Notes: generated from the letters alone by a model not told the origin. A stretch of DNA of 64,000 nt from Aeoliella sp052161615 (GCF_052161615.1 NZ_CP197417.1:5270001-5334000), one strand, 5' to 3'; shown: positions 17,108-26,929, counted from the first letter of the stretch. Translations and numbers: made by a program.

Positions 17108-17175
17108 TTAGCCGTTTTGGCGCTAGCCACGGTTCTTTTCTCGGGACCAACCGAGGCTATCGCCTAAACGGCTAA
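17108..17175. repeat. 21-bp inverted repeat after the porin gene
   Basis: TTAGCCGTTTTGGCGCTAGC then C (17108-17128) is the inverse of 17155-17175 with two mismatches; loop 26 nt. It could be a transcript-end hairpin for the porin gene, but no T-run follows. No second copy was noticed in the window. Confidence 0.6.
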
Positions 17176-17275
17176 TTCGCTGGGGGCTCGCGGTGCCGCT
17201 CCGCGGGCATTGAGGCTACAATGGCCGCTCTTTGGCTCGTTGTTCTAGCAGCGTTTGAGGATGGGTGCGGAGTCT

Positions 17276-19111
17276 ATGAGTACGGAACTTGCCGTGGTGC
17301 TGGCGCTTTTGATGGCGGCCATCGTGATGTTTGTGATCAACAAACCACGCATGGACATCGTGGCGCTGTTGATGATGACGCTGCTCCCGTTTACGGGTGT
17401 CATCACCATGCCCGAAGCCCTCGCCGGGTTTAGCGACTCGAACATCGTGCTCATCGCCGCGCTGTTTGTGATTGGCGAAGGACTGGTCCGCACGGGGGTT
17501 GCGCAACTGCTCGGCGACTGGCTTCAGGCCCGCGCGGGAAAGAGCGAGACCAAGCTGCTGGTGCTGCTGATGCTCATCGTGTGCGGCCTAGGAGCGACGA
17601 TGAGCTCCACCGCTGTGACCGCCATCTTCATTCCGGTCGTCCTCCGCATCGCACGGAAGACCCGCACCGCGCCGAGTCGGCTGATGATGCCCCTAAGTTT
17701 CGCAGCTTTGATCAGCGGCATGACCACGCTCATCGCTACTGCGCCCAACCTGGTAGTGAATAGCGAGCTGGTACGCCACGGAATCGATGGGTTCTCGTTC
17801 TTCGACTTCACTCCCTTCGGTGCGGTGATCTTGGTACTCGGTATCGTCTACATGCTGTTCGCACGGCGGTGGCTTTCGTCTCACGACCCCACCGCTGCCG
17901 AATCGAAGGCTCGACCACGACTCGCCGACTGGGTGGCGAAGTACCGATTGTCCGACCGCGGATTCCGCCTGCGAGTGACCCCCGAGTCGTCGCTTTCCGG
18001 CAAGACTCTTCGCGAGCTTCACCTTCGCAGCACCGCAGGTGCGAACATCGTATCGATCGAACGCCAGCAAGGTTTCTCCAAGCAGATGATCCGGCCCACC
18101 GAGTCCACCGAGCTTCAGGTGGGCGACACGCTGCTGGTCGACCTGCAGATGTCCGGCGTCGATATCGATAAGCTCCGCGAGCGGTACGAGCTGGAGCAAG
18201 TTCCGCTCACCGGCCTTTACTTCAACGATCGTGCCCAAGCGATTGGCATGGCCGAGGCCATCGTCACGCCCGACTCCGACCTCGTCGGCAAGACGCTCGT
18301 CGAGGCCGAGTTTCGTTCGCGGTACGGGCTGAACGTCATCGGCCTCCGGCGTGGTAGCGAAGCGATGGAGCAGCCGATCCTGAGCGAGTCGCTGCACGTC
18401 GGAGATACGCTGTTGGTGATCGGCGCGTGGAAAGAGATTGATCGCCTGCAACTCGACCACCACAACCTGATGGTGCTCAACCTGCCCCAGGAGCACGACG
18501 AGGTGCTACCCGTCGTCGGAAAGGCTCCCCACGCGGTGCTCGTTCTGTTGCTCGTCATTGGCCTCATGATCAGCGGACTGATTCCCATTGTGCAAGCCGC
18601 GCTCCTCGGTTGCCTATTGATGGGCGTGCTGGGCTGCGTCGACGTCCAGAGTGCCTACCAGTCGATCAACTGGAAAACCATCGTCCTGATCGTCGGAATG
18701 CTCCCCTTCTCTACAGCGCTCGACCGGACCGGGGGTGTCGAGATGGCTGCTGAGGGTATCCTATCGTTGCTGGGCGAATCGGGTACTTACGTCATCCTTG
18801 GCGCCCTGTTCGCCATCACGGCCATTCTCGGCATGTTCATCTCCAACACGGCGACCGCCGTATTGATGGCCCCCATCGCCATCGCAGTCGCCCAGGACAC
18901 CGGCAACTCGCCTTACCCGTTTGCAATGATCGTGGCGCTCGCCGCCTCAACGGCGTTCATGACCCCCGTGTCGTCGCCCGTCAACACGCTGGTCGTAGGG
19001 CCGGGTAATTATAAATTTGGTGACTTCCTGCGGGTCGGCGTACCGTTTAGTATCATCGTACTTATCGCAAGCGTGCTGCTCGTGCCGTGGCTGTTGCCAT
19101 TGAGGCCTTAA
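17276..19111 (+). CDS. SLC13/DASS-type permease with two RCK_C (TrkA-C) domains
   Basis: About 611 residues from the ATG at 17276 (GGAG just upstream; two earlier in-frame ATGs are less well placed). Transmembrane helices at both ends flank a soluble middle of about 170 residues holding two RCK_C domains: RVTPESSLSGKTLRELHLR and IVTPDSDLVGKTLVEAEFR are their repeated openings. The transport domain has GATMSSTAVTAIFIPVV and FISNTATAVLMAPIAIAVA, the paired Ser-Asn-Thr sodium/substrate loops of the DASS family, which carries dicarboxylates, sulfate or related anions. The exact substrate cannot be read. An AbgT gene follows 34 bp downstream. Confidence 0.88.
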   Translation: MSTELAVVLALLMAAIVMFVINKPRMDIVALLMMTLLPFTGVITMPEALAGFSDSNIVLIAALFVIGEGLVRTGVAQLLGDWLQARAGKSETKLLVLLMLIVCGLGATMSSTAVTAIFIPVVLRIARKTRTAPSRLMMPLSFAALISGMTTLIATAPNLVVNSELVRHGIDGFSFFDFTPFGAVILVLGIVYMLFARRWLSSHDPTAAESKARPRLADWVAKYRLSDRGFRLRVTPESSLSGKTLRELHLRSTAGANIVSIERQQGFSKQMIRPTESTELQVGDTLLVDLQMSGVDIDKLRERYELEQVPLTGLYFNDRAQAIGMAEAIVTPDSDLVGKTLVEAEFRSRYGLNVIGLRRGSEAMEQPILSESLHVGDTLLVIGAWKEIDRLQLDHHNLMVLNLPQEHDEVLPVVGKAPHAVLVLLLVIGLMISGLIPIVQAALLGCLLMGVLGCVDVQSAYQSINWKTIVLIVGMLPFSTALDRTGGVEMAAEGILSLLGESGTYVILGALFAITAILGMFISNTATAVLMAPIAIAVAQDTGNSPYPFAMIVALAASTAFMTPVSSPVNTLVVGPGNYKFGDFLRVGVPFSIIVLIASVLLVPWLLPLRP

Positions 19112-19145
19112 AGGTCGGCTCGCTGGTTCTCGGGAGGGCTTGGTG

Positions 19146-20726
19146 ATGAATTCGGCGGGTGCGGCTCCGAAGGGTTTTACACAAAAGGTCTTGGACATCG
19201 TCGAGAAGGTGGGGAACAAAGTTCCGCACCCCGTCGTCATTTTCTTGATCCTCATCGCCATCGTGCTGGTGCTGTCGCACGTCCTGGTCCTGATGGAAGC
19301 TAGCGTCAGCTATCAGGTTATCAATCCCGAAACGCACGAAGTCGAGGACGCCACTACCACCGCGCGGAGTTTGCTTAGCGCCAGTGGTCTCCGCGATATG
19401 TACGTTCGGCTGGTGCCGAACTTCATGGGCTTCACCGCCATTGGTCTGTTGGTCGTGGCGATGGTGGGCGTGGGAGTGGCGGAGGAAGCAGGTCTGATCA
19501 ACGCCCTGATTCGCATGCTGGTTGCCGTCTCGCCGCGATGGGCGCTCACCTACATCTTGGCGCTCGTAGGCATCCTGTCGAGCATCGCCGCCGACGCTGG
19601 CTACGTGGTGCTCATTCCTCTCGCGGGAGCGGCCTACCTCGCCATTGGCCGAAATCCTCTCGCGGGGCTGGCCCTCGGTTTCGCCGCGGTCGCCGGGGCG
19701 TTTAACGTCAACATGATCATCAAGCCGCTCGACGCCGTGCTGACCGAGATCACCAACGACGCCATTCACATGGTCGACCCTTCGAGTTCGATCGACCTGA
19801 CCGCCGGCCTGTGGTTCTCGATCGCGTCGGTCCCCGTGCTCGCCATCGTTATTGCCCTGGTCACCGAACGGATCATCGAACCTCGCTTGGGGCCTTACGT
19901 CCCCGAGAAGGCGCATCCCGACGCCGACCTTGATACCAATGTTGCCGAATCGTCCACCGCGAGCGAAGGAACAGCGATCACCCCCGCCGAGTCGCGCGGT
20001 CTCCGCTTCGCCGCAATGGGGCTAGCGCTCGTGCTCGTCGTGCTGGGGTTCATGACCATTCCCGAATGGGCACCGCTCCGCAATCCGGACACGGGCGACC
20101 TGATCGGCAACTCGCCTTTCATGAACGGCCTGATCGTGCCGATCATGTTCCTGTTCCTCATCACCGGCATCGCGTATGGCATGGGAGCGCGAACGCTCGT
20201 AGGCACCAATGCCATCATCGCGGCGATGACTAAAGCCGTGTCGGGACTTGGCGGGACGATCTTGCTATTCCTGGTTATCAGCCAGTTCATCGCCTACTTC
20301 AACTACAGTAACATCCCCACGCTGCTCGCCGTGAACATGGCCGACGCGCTCAAGAGTGCAAACATCGGCACGATTTGGCTGCTGCTCGGCTTCATTCTGG
20401 TGGTGACGCTGCTCAACTTCATCTTTACGCCGGCGATTGCGAAATGGGCCATTTTCGCGCCGGTGTTCATCCCCCTGTTCGTCACGCTGGGGGTCGACCC
20501 TGCGGCAGTGCTCTCGGCGTACCGCGTCGGCGATTCGCCCACCAATGCCCTTACGCCCCTCAATGCCTACTTCGCCCTGGTCGTTGGCTTCGCCCAGAAG
20601 TACGACAAGACCGCTGGCATCGGTACCATCGTTGCCTTGCTGCTGCCCTACTCGATCTGGATGACCATCGTTTGGATGGCCCTGTTCGCGGCGTGGTACC
20701 TGCTGGGCTTGCCGTGGGGACTTTAA
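19146..20726 (+). CDS. AbgT family transporter, copy 1
   Basis: 526 residues from the ATG at 19146, with GGGAGG 8 bp upstream; a TTG two codons earlier is less likely. Multiple membrane helices and AbgT family segments: NKVPHPVVIFLILIA, GILSSIAADAGYVVLIPLAG, AFNVNMIIKPLDAVLTE, ISQFIAYFNYSNIPTLLAV and SDSP-like GDSPTNALTPL. The family includes E. coli AbgT (p-aminobenzoyl-glutamate uptake) and MtrF-type drug or folate-metabolite exporters. It follows the SLC13 gene and precedes an M20 peptidase (63-bp gap), so substrate and peptidase may be linked as in abgABT. A paralogue is encoded at 23360-24898. Confidence 0.92.
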   Translation: MNSAGAAPKGFTQKVLDIVEKVGNKVPHPVVIFLILIAIVLVLSHVLVLMEASVSYQVINPETHEVEDATTTARSLLSASGLRDMYVRLVPNFMGFTAIGLLVVAMVGVGVAEEAGLINALIRMLVAVSPRWALTYILALVGILSSIAADAGYVVLIPLAGAAYLAIGRNPLAGLALGFAAVAGAFNVNMIIKPLDAVLTEITNDAIHMVDPSSSIDLTAGLWFSIASVPVLAIVIALVTERIIEPRLGPYVPEKAHPDADLDTNVAESSTASEGTAITPAESRGLRFAAMGLALVLVVLGFMTIPEWAPLRNPDTGDLIGNSPFMNGLIVPIMFLFLITGIAYGMGARTLVGTNAIIAAMTKAVSGLGGTILLFLVISQFIAYFNYSNIPTLLAVNMADALKSANIGTIWLLLGFILVVTLLNFIFTPAIAKWAIFAPVFIPLFVTLGVDPAAVLSAYRVGDSPTNALTPLNAYFALVVGFAQKYDKTAGIGTIVALLLPYSIWMTIVWMALFAAWYLLGLPWGL

Positions 20727-20789
20727 TAGCTCGCGCCGAGCATCACCGTCGCGTAGCGTTGTTATCCGTTTAGAGGGGAGTATAAAGCC

Positions 20790-21992
20790 ATGTCCACTAG
20801 TGCAATACCGCTGGATGTCGACGCCGCCGAAGAGCTACTGCTGCGTCTCTTGGCCGTCGAAGGTGTTACGGGCCACGAGGCGGCCATCGCCGCCGCCGTG
20901 TGCGAGGAACTAGCGGCGGTGGGCGTTCCCACGTCCGCCAGGCGGTACGACACGGTGCACGAGCGAATCCCGCTGCCAACCGAGTGTGGCAATCTCTTCG
21001 TCGACTTGCCTGGCACACGCTCGGGCGAGCGGCGGTTGTTCTCCACGCACCTCGACACCGTGCCGCTGTGCGCCGGTGCCAAGCCTCGCCGCGAGGGGCA
21101 GCGCATCGTGGGCGATGGCACCACGGCCCTGGGTGGCGACAACCGTACCGGCTGCGCCGTGCTGATCGCGATGGCGGGCACGCTGCTGAAACACAAGCTA
21201 CCGCATCCACCCATCACGCTGCTTTTTACCGTTCGCGAAGAGAGTGGCCTGCATGGTGCCCGCGAGTTGGACGCCAAGGACCTGGGGGGCGCGACCATGT
21301 GTTTCAACGTCGATAGCACGCACGCCGGGCTACTGACCATTGGCGCGGTCGGGCAGGTGAACTGGGAGGTCGAGATCAAAGGCAAGGCCGCTCACGCGGG
21401 CGTAGCCCCCGAGAAAGGAATCTCGTCGACGCTGGTCGCCTCGATCGCGCTGGCCGAAGCCCATCGTAGCGGATGGTTCGGCAAAGTCGTGAAGCCCGAG
21501 GGCAAAGGATCGAGCAACCCTGGTGTGTTCGGTGGCAAAGCGGGCAAGGCCGCGGGCGATGCCACGAACGTAGTGACCGACTACGTTCATGTTGTCGGCG
21601 AGGCTCGCAGTCTCGACACCGAGTTCGCCGCGACCATTGCCGCTGCCTACGGCGAAGCCTTCGCCAAAGCCCAGGCCGAGGTCACCGACGACACGGGCGG
21701 AATGGCGGAGGTCAACTTCCAAAGCCGCGCGTCGTATCCGTCGTTCGAGCTGGACGCGAATTCGCCCGCCGTCGAGTACGCAAAGCGGGCGGCCACGTTG
21801 ATTGGGCTCACCCCCACCACGATGCTCTCGAATGGCGGACTCGATGCCAACTGGCTCGTGAAGCATGGCGTACCGACCGTGACCTTCGGCGCGGGCCAAG
21901 CAGAGATTCACACCGTGAAGGAGTACGTCGAACTCTCCGAGTTTGCCGAGGGATGCCGAATGGCGGTGGCGCTGGCGACGCTGGAAGATTAA
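20790..21992 (+). CDS. M20 family metallopeptidase (peptidase T-like)
   Basis: 400 residues with a good GAGGGGAG ribosome-binding site. M20 two-zinc motifs in order: FSTHLDTVP (metal His and catalytic Asp), ALGGDNRTGCAVL (bridging Asp), TVREESGLHGA (catalytic Glu pair), FNVDS, and a terminal GAGQAEIHTVKEYVEL supplying the last His. The middle lid domain has GKAAHAGVAPEKGISS. The layout resembles PepT-like aminopeptidases. M20 enzymes also include AbgA/AbgB, which split p-aminobenzoyl-glutamate, so its place directly after an AbgT transporter is suggestive; substrate remains inference. Convergent with the ThrE gene. Confidence 0.9.
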   Translation: MSTSAIPLDVDAAEELLLRLLAVEGVTGHEAAIAAAVCEELAAVGVPTSARRYDTVHERIPLPTECGNLFVDLPGTRSGERRLFSTHLDTVPLCAGAKPRREGQRIVGDGTTALGGDNRTGCAVLIAMAGTLLKHKLPHPPITLLFTVREESGLHGARELDAKDLGGATMCFNVDSTHAGLLTIGAVGQVNWEVEIKGKAAHAGVAPEKGISSTLVASIALAEAHRSGWFGKVVKPEGKGSSNPGVFGGKAGKAAGDATNVVTDYVHVVGEARSLDTEFAATIAAAYGEAFAKAQAEVTDDTGGMAEVNFQSRASYPSFELDANSPAVEYAKRAATLIGLTPTTMLSNGGLDANWLVKHGVPTVTFGAGQAEIHTVKEYVELSEFAEGCRMAVALATLED

Positions 21993-22025
21993 AGAGACCA
22001 AGGGCTAAGCCGCGAGCGGCATCGC

Positions 22026-23330
22026 CTATGGTTTCTTGCGGCGACGAAGGTAGCGTCCCACGCGATTGAGCTGTTGCTGTTGCCAGCCAAGCCATTCCGA
22101 TAGCGTGCGATATAACGTCGCTCCGACCAGCGACCCTAGCGCAATCGACGTGAAGACAAACAGCATCGCCACCAGGCCATCGATGCCCGCCGCGCGGTCG
22201 CTGAGCATCTGCTTGACGCTCAACAGTCCCAGCGCACCGGGCACGAGCAGCCAGAAGCTCGGCAGGAACGTCACCATCGCCGGTGGGCCATTGAGCCTTA
22301 GCTGAATCAGGTACGCCATCGGCGTGGCCACCAGCATGCCCAGGAAAGCACTTCCCCCCATGCCCACGGCCCCGCCGGCGAGTTGCTGTGTCCCAAACAC
22401 CAGCACCAACACGAGCAGCAACCATCCCAACGACTTTTTGGGAGCCGAGAAATGGAGGTACGCACCGATGCCGAAGACTAACGCCCCCACCCACTTTGCT
22501 CCCAGTCGCCAATGCTCGTCGATGTTCTCGTCAGAAGCTTCGAGCAAGTCGGCGGGTTGGTAACCAACGAGCATCGCGCCCGCCACGAGCCCCAGCACCA
22601 GCAGGATCAGTTGCACCAAGCCCGTCACGAGTCGGCTCGAACCACTGACCATGTCGCCGTACGCTAGCTCGACCATGCCCAGTGTCAGCATCGCCCCGGG
22701 TAGGAACGTGATCAGCGGCGGAACCAGCGCATGCAGCGGCTCGACCGGCAGGCCATACTTCATGGCCGAGAATACCAAGCTCGACACCAGCGTGGCCGCC
22801 ACCACGGACAGCGGCACCGCCAGCACGGGGCGATTGCGATTGAGCACCCGCAGCACGCCGACGATGGTCCCCAAGATCGCGGCGGCAATCAGGTTGTCCT
22901 CGGTCGGCATGAACAGCATCGCCACGCCGACCGTGAGAATCGTATGCCCCAGGACGACGATGGCCGCGCCGAAGCGCGGCGGCTTCGCGAGGATCTCTTT
23001 CAGTTCCTTCAGCCCCTGCCGAGCCGTCATCTGCCCCTTCTTGGTGGCATCACCCAGGTTGTAAACATCCGCGATCTGATCGAGCCGCAGCGACTCCGTC
23101 GGCCCCTCCGCCATCGTGGTATGCTCGCCATCGTCATCGTGGACGCAAATGAAAATGGCCGTGGGAAACACAATCGCCCGCGGCCGATGCAAGCCGTACG
23201 CGAGCGCGGCGCGGCGGAGCAAATGCTCGACCTCGGCGGTCTGCTCGCCACACGCCAAATGGGCTTGCGCGAGTTGCAGCAGGTACGCAAGCACCACTTG
23301 GCACTCGGAATCGCTCGACGAGTCCTTCAC
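22026..23330 (-). CDS. Threonine/serine exporter (ThrE) family membrane protein
   Basis: About 434 residues from a GTG at 23328-23330 (VKDSSSDSECQVVLAYLLQLA). Longer in-frame readings overlap the upstream AbgT gene and look non-coding. The N-terminal cytoplasmic domain (ACGEQTAEVEHLLRRAALAYG, then IFICVHDD) is the conserved first half of ThrE. About ten membrane helices follow, including ITFLPGAMLTLGMVELAYGDMVSGSSRL and FLPSFWLLVPGALGLL, the duplicated PGA-containing motif of the family. Family role: export of threonine, serine or small peptides. It lies 29 bp downstream of the second AbgT gene, likely in one operon. Confidence 0.85.
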   Translation of the reverse strand: MKDSSSDSECQVVLAYLLQLAQAHLACGEQTAEVEHLLRRAALAYGLHRPRAIVFPTAIFICVHDDDGEHTTMAEGPTESLRLDQIADVYNLGDATKKGQMTARQGLKELKEILAKPPRFGAAIVVLGHTILTVGVAMLFMPTEDNLIAAAILGTIVGVLRVLNRNRPVLAVPLSVVAATLVSSLVFSAMKYGLPVEPLHALVPPLITFLPGAMLTLGMVELAYGDMVSGSSRLVTGLVQLILLVLGLVAGAMLVGYQPADLLEASDENIDEHWRLGAKWVGALVFGIGAYLHFSAPKKSLGWLLLVLVLVFGTQQLAGGAVGMGGSAFLGMLVATPMAYLIQLRLNGPPAMVTFLPSFWLLVPGALGLLSVKQMLSDRAAGIDGLVAMLFVFTSIALGSLVGATLYRTLSEWLGWQQQQLNRVGRYLRRRKKP

Positions 23331-23359
23331 CCTGGCACCCCACCCTGTTAAGAACCCCG

Positions 23360-24898
23360 TTACGGACCAAACGGTAGATCGAACCCATACCACACGAAGA
23401 ACAGCGCCACCCATGCCAACATCGTCGCCACGCTGTAAGGCAGCATCATGGCGATGATCGACCCCACGCCGGCGTCCTTCTGCCACCGCTGCGCAAAGCC
23501 CACCACCAGCGCGAAGTGAGGCAGCAGCGGATTCACGACGTTCGACGGCGAGTCGCTCACACGATACGCCGCGAGCACCACGTCGGGGTCGACACCCAGC
23601 TTGATAAACAGCGGCACAAACACCGGGGCAAGAATCGCCCACTTCGGCAAGATGTTCGGCACCGGAAAGCTCATCAAGAACCCGATCACGATGAACGCCA
23701 GCAGCAACGTGTAGCTGTTGAGCTCGGCGTCCTTCAAAATCCCCGCCAGATGCACCGCTAGGATCGTCCCCATGTTGCTGTAATTAAAGTACGCAACGAA
23801 CTGGCTGATGATGAAGAACAGGAACAACAGCCCACCGAGGTCCGACAGCGTCTTGGTGATCGCATCGATCGCGTCGTCCGCCGACCGCAGCGTCCTTGCC
23901 GCGTACCCATACGCGAGCCCCGCCACCAAGAACGACGACATGATCAGAAACACCAAGCTGTCCATGAACGGCGAGTTGCCCAGGATCGCACCGGTGTCGG
24001 GATTACGCAGCGGCGCACTCGCGGGCACCGTCAGCCAGAGTATCAGCGCCACGAACAACGCCGTCGCCACGCCGGCGAACCACAGCCCACGCGTCTCGTC
24101 TTTGCTCAGCCCCTCGGACTCCGCCGGCGGTGCGTCCCCCTCGTACTTGCCGAGGCGGGGCTCGACGATCTTCGACGAAATGAGCGTGCAGACGACAATC
24201 AGCACGATGCTCGATGCGATACCGAAGTAAAAGTTCGCGGTGAGCTCGATGTTCCGCCCAGGATCGACGATGTGGATCGCGTCGTTGGTCATCTCGGCCA
24301 GGATGCCATCGATCGGCTTCACCAGCACGTTCGCCCCGAACGCCGCGGCGACGCCCGCAAACGCCGCCGCCAGTCCCGCGAGCGGGTGCCGGCCCAGGCT
24401 GTGAAACGCCACCGCACCAAGCGGTATGAGCACCAGGTAGCCAGCGTCCGACGCGATGCTCGACAGCACGCCGAGCGTGACGACGATCGCCGTGATCGAA
24501 CTCCGCGGCGCGATCACCACCACTTGGCGAATCACCGCTTGGATCAACCCCGATCGCTCGGCCACCCCGATGCCAATCATCGCCACGATGATGATGCCCA
24601 CCGGCCCGAAGTTGATGAAGTTGCGAACCACCGACGTGAAGATGAACCGAATGCCATCCGCGGCGAGCAAACTTCGGGCGACCGTCTGGGCCTCTTCGAG
24701 TTCCAGCGTCTCGGGGTTCACTCGCGTGTAGCTGACGCTCGCCCCCATCGACGCCAGCACCTGCGACAGCACGATGACCACCGCCGACAGTGCGAGAAAC
24801 AGAATCGCCGGATGCGGCACGCGATTGCCCCACCGTTCGATGGCACCCAGAACCCGCGCAAACACCGTGGGCGACGCACCACCACCCGGCTGAGACAT
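23360..24898 (-). CDS. AbgT family transporter, copy 2
   Basis: 512 residues, clearly paralogous to the protein at 19146-20726: NRVPHPAILFLAL, SVSYTRVNPETLELEEAQT, GVLSSIASDAGYLVLIPLG, VKPIDGILAEMTNDAIHIVD and ISQFVAYFNYSNMGTILAV align without large gaps. Twelve or so hydrophobic segments. It lies on the opposite strand from copy 1 and is followed by the ThrE gene. Two AbgT copies with an M20 peptidase and a ThrE exporter in 6 kb suggest a small peptide or aminoacyl-conjugate circuit; direction of transport is not evident. Confidence 0.92.
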   Translation of the reverse strand: MSQPGGGASPTVFARVLGAIERWGNRVPHPAILFLALSAVVIVLSQVLASMGASVSYTRVNPETLELEEAQTVARSLLAADGIRFIFTSVVRNFINFGPVGIIIVAMIGIGVAERSGLIQAVIRQVVVIAPRSSITAIVVTLGVLSSIASDAGYLVLIPLGAVAFHSLGRHPLAGLAAAFAGVAAAFGANVLVKPIDGILAEMTNDAIHIVDPGRNIELTANFYFGIASSIVLIVVCTLISSKIVEPRLGKYEGDAPPAESEGLSKDETRGLWFAGVATALFVALILWLTVPASAPLRNPDTGAILGNSPFMDSLVFLIMSSFLVAGLAYGYAARTLRSADDAIDAITKTLSDLGGLLFLFFIISQFVAYFNYSNMGTILAVHLAGILKDAELNSYTLLLAFIVIGFLMSFPVPNILPKWAILAPVFVPLFIKLGVDPDVVLAAYRVSDSPSNVVNPLLPHFALVVGFAQRWQKDAGVGSIIAMMLPYSVATMLAWVALFFVWYGFDLPFGP

Positions 24899-25223
24899 AC
24901 CTAGCGCCTTTCGACCAAACCGACCAGACCAACTGCCAAAGCAGCCCTATCATACCGTTCGCGAAGGTGCCTGGAACTAGCGAAACGCCTCGTATAGCGT
25001 GTTCAATCGTCATATTCGGCACGTCCCGAATCCCTGCGATCAATTCGCAACCCGATTCCGCCACCGCGCGGGCGGAGCGTGTTATTCTTGACTTTGCATT
25101 CGGGGCTGCCTCTAATTCAGTCGGGTTTTTGCGGCGTTTTCTGGGGGCAGCGAACGCCAAGCGGGGCACCGCGCCAGCACGCGGCGTGGACCCCACACTC
25201 ACATCCAGCGACGACAGGCAGTC
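24899..25223. other. Divergent promoter gap, no gene seen
   Basis: 325 bp between the second AbgT gene and the secreted SgcJ-like gene. No repeat, RNA or short gene was recognised. It must contain two divergent promoters, but no near-consensus pair stands out. Confidence 0.5.
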
Positions 25224-26114
25224 ATGAAAACTCTCCCCTCTCTTTCGATCGCTTTGGTGCTCGTGGCGATTGCGCACTCCACCGCCGCGGTCGCCCAAGA
25301 AACCGGCGACGTCGCTGCCATCCGCGCTGCGGGCAAGGCCTACGTCGATGCCTCGAAGCGGGGCGACGCCGCCAAGCTGCAAACCCTGTGGACCCCCGAT
25401 GGCGATTACATCGACGCCGCGGGCACGAAGTTCAAGGTCAAAGGCCTGCTCGCCCTGGCGTCCGCGCAAGGCAAGCCGAATCCCGAAGTGATCGAAATCC
25501 CCCAGTGGGAAAGCACCATCCGTCTCATCACCCCCTCCGTGGCCATCGAGGATGGCGAATACCCCGATGTCGACAGTCCCGACGGGCGTTCGCTCAGCAG
25601 TCGCTTCACAGCCGTGTGGGTGAACCGCGATGGCCAGTGGTTGCTCGACAGCCTTCGCGAGGCCACTAGCGAAACCGATGGCATTGAGCCCGAGTTGCAC
25701 CAACTCGATTGGCTCGTTGGCGAGTGGGCAGGTAAGTCGGGCCCCATTGAAATCGTCGCCTCGAACGAATTTAGCGAAGACGGCCACTACCTGCTGCGGT
25801 CGTTCCTGATCAGCGCACCAGGCCGCGAACCGATCACGGCAAACGAGCGGATCAAATGGGACCCCGCCCTGAAGAAGTTCCACTCGTGGGTCTTCGACTC
25901 CAATGGTGGCACCGGCGAGGGCATCTGGACGAAGGACGGCGACACCTGGCGCGTCGACCTCACCGCCACGCTCCCTACCGGCGAAGAGCTCACCACCCAA
26001 AGCAGCTACAGCCCCACCAAAAACGGCGGCATCCTCTGGAAGTCGACTCCCACCCGCGCGGGCGGCGAAGCACTCCCCACGCAGCAACTCGAGTTCAAGC
26101 GCGCCAGCGAGTAA
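25224..26114 (+). CDS. Secreted SgcJ/EcaC-type (NTF2-like) protein
   Basis: 296 residues. Signal peptide at 1-25 (LSIALVLVAIAHSTAAVAQ, cleavage after AVA-Q). The first domain (about 28-150; IRAAGKAYVDASKRGDAAKL, LWTPDGDYIDAAG, RFTAVWVNRDGQWLLDSLRE) is an NTF2/SnoaL-like cone of the SgcJ/EcaC type. The second (LHQLDWLVGEWAGKSG, IKWDPALKKFHSWVFDSNG) looks like a lipocalin-like beta-barrel. This two-domain secreted form seems common in planctomycetes; no enzymatic activity can be assigned. A second secreted protein follows 56 bp downstream in the same direction. Confidence 0.8.
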   Translation: MKTLPSLSIALVLVAIAHSTAAVAQETGDVAAIRAAGKAYVDASKRGDAAKLQTLWTPDGDYIDAAGTKFKVKGLLALASAQGKPNPEVIEIPQWESTIRLITPSVAIEDGEYPDVDSPDGRSLSSRFTAVWVNRDGQWLLDSLREATSETDGIEPELHQLDWLVGEWAGKSGPIEIVASNEFSEDGHYLLRSFLISAPGREPITANERIKWDPALKKFHSWVFDSNGGTGEGIWTKDGDTWRVDLTATLPTGEELTTQSSYSPTKNGGILWKSTPTRAGGEALPTQQLEFKRASE

Positions 26115-26170
26115 TCCAACCAATCACTTCGGTCAGCATTCGGGTCACGAGACCTAACTTGGAGCCAACC

Positions 26171-26929
26171 GTGTTCACCACAACTTTCCGCTCGCTGTTC
26201 TGCGTGTCGTCGTTGCTTCTGGCGAGCTTCGCCCTAACGGCGAGCGGGCAAGATTCGCCCCCGATGACGCATCCTTCGGATGTCGCCGAGGGTGGCGTCC
26301 TGCAAAGCCCCGAGTGGCTCGCTATGCAGAGCGACTTCCAGCAATGGCTCTCCGTGCAGCAGATCTACTCCACCGAGGAAATGACCGCGATCGTCAACGA
26401 TCTCAACCAGCGGGCACTCTCGATGTCCGAAAGCGAGCGCAAGGAACTGCTCGCCGACATGCAGGAGCGACTCAAGGTCCTCATGAGCCCCCAAGCGAAT
26501 GAAGCTCGGCAGTGGGTGTCGCAGTTCCGCGCAACCGCTGCCAACGCCGACGAGCGCCTCCAGGGCAAGCGACCCGACGTGATGAGCATGTCGGCACAAG
26601 AGATTCGCGACCAGCTCGGCAACTTCGACCGCGACCGTCGCCGCGAAGCCCAGGCCCAAGCCGCTTTCGAGCGCACGCGAAGCCTGCAAGCTACGAAGGC
26701 CCAGAACATCCACGCCCAGCAGCAGCAGTCGATGCAGCAGTTTACCGACGCACGAAGCCGTGCCGCGACCACGCAGGTTCGCAGCCCCTACGCCCCGCGT
26801 CCCCAGGACCTACCCAACTACACCGACTTCGACGCCGTGGGCAACTCGATGCGCATGGCCCCCATGCATTCCCTCACCCCCTGGGGTGCTCCCATCCGCT
26901 GGAACCCCTTCTACGGCTACTGGTGGTAA
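26171..26929 (+). CDS. Secreted helical, glutamine-rich protein
   Basis: 252 residues from a GTG at 26171 with GGAG 6 bp upstream; the longer in-frame reading overlaps the previous gene in another frame and is rejected. Signal peptide MFTTTFRSLFCVSSLLLASF to about residue 26. The body is charged, Gln- and Arg-rich helix (RRREAQAQAAFERTRSLQAT, then QQQQSMQQFTDARSR), likely coiled coil. It ends in an aromatic PIRWNPFYGYWW tail. Function unknown; the helical middle and tail suggest a periplasmic or wall-associated scaffold. Confidence 0.75.
   Translation: MFTTTFRSLFCVSSLLLASFALTASGQDSPPMTHPSDVAEGGVLQSPEWLAMQSDFQQWLSVQQIYSTEEMTAIVNDLNQRALSMSESERKELLADMQERLKVLMSPQANEARQWVSQFRATAANADERLQGKRPDVMSMSAQEIRDQLGNFDRDRRREAQAQAAFERTRSLQATKAQNIHAQQQQSMQQFTDARSRAATTQVRSPYAPRPQDLPNYTDFDAVGNSMRMAPMHSLTPWGAPIRWNPFYGYWW

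Noticed and set aside
24003..26123. A 706-residue open frame on the minus strand
   Set aside because: It lies antisense or out of frame across the AbgT copy 2 and SgcJ-like genes, both of which have clear family motifs. Its translation is Arg/Gly/Ala-rich, as expected from GC-rich shadow frames.
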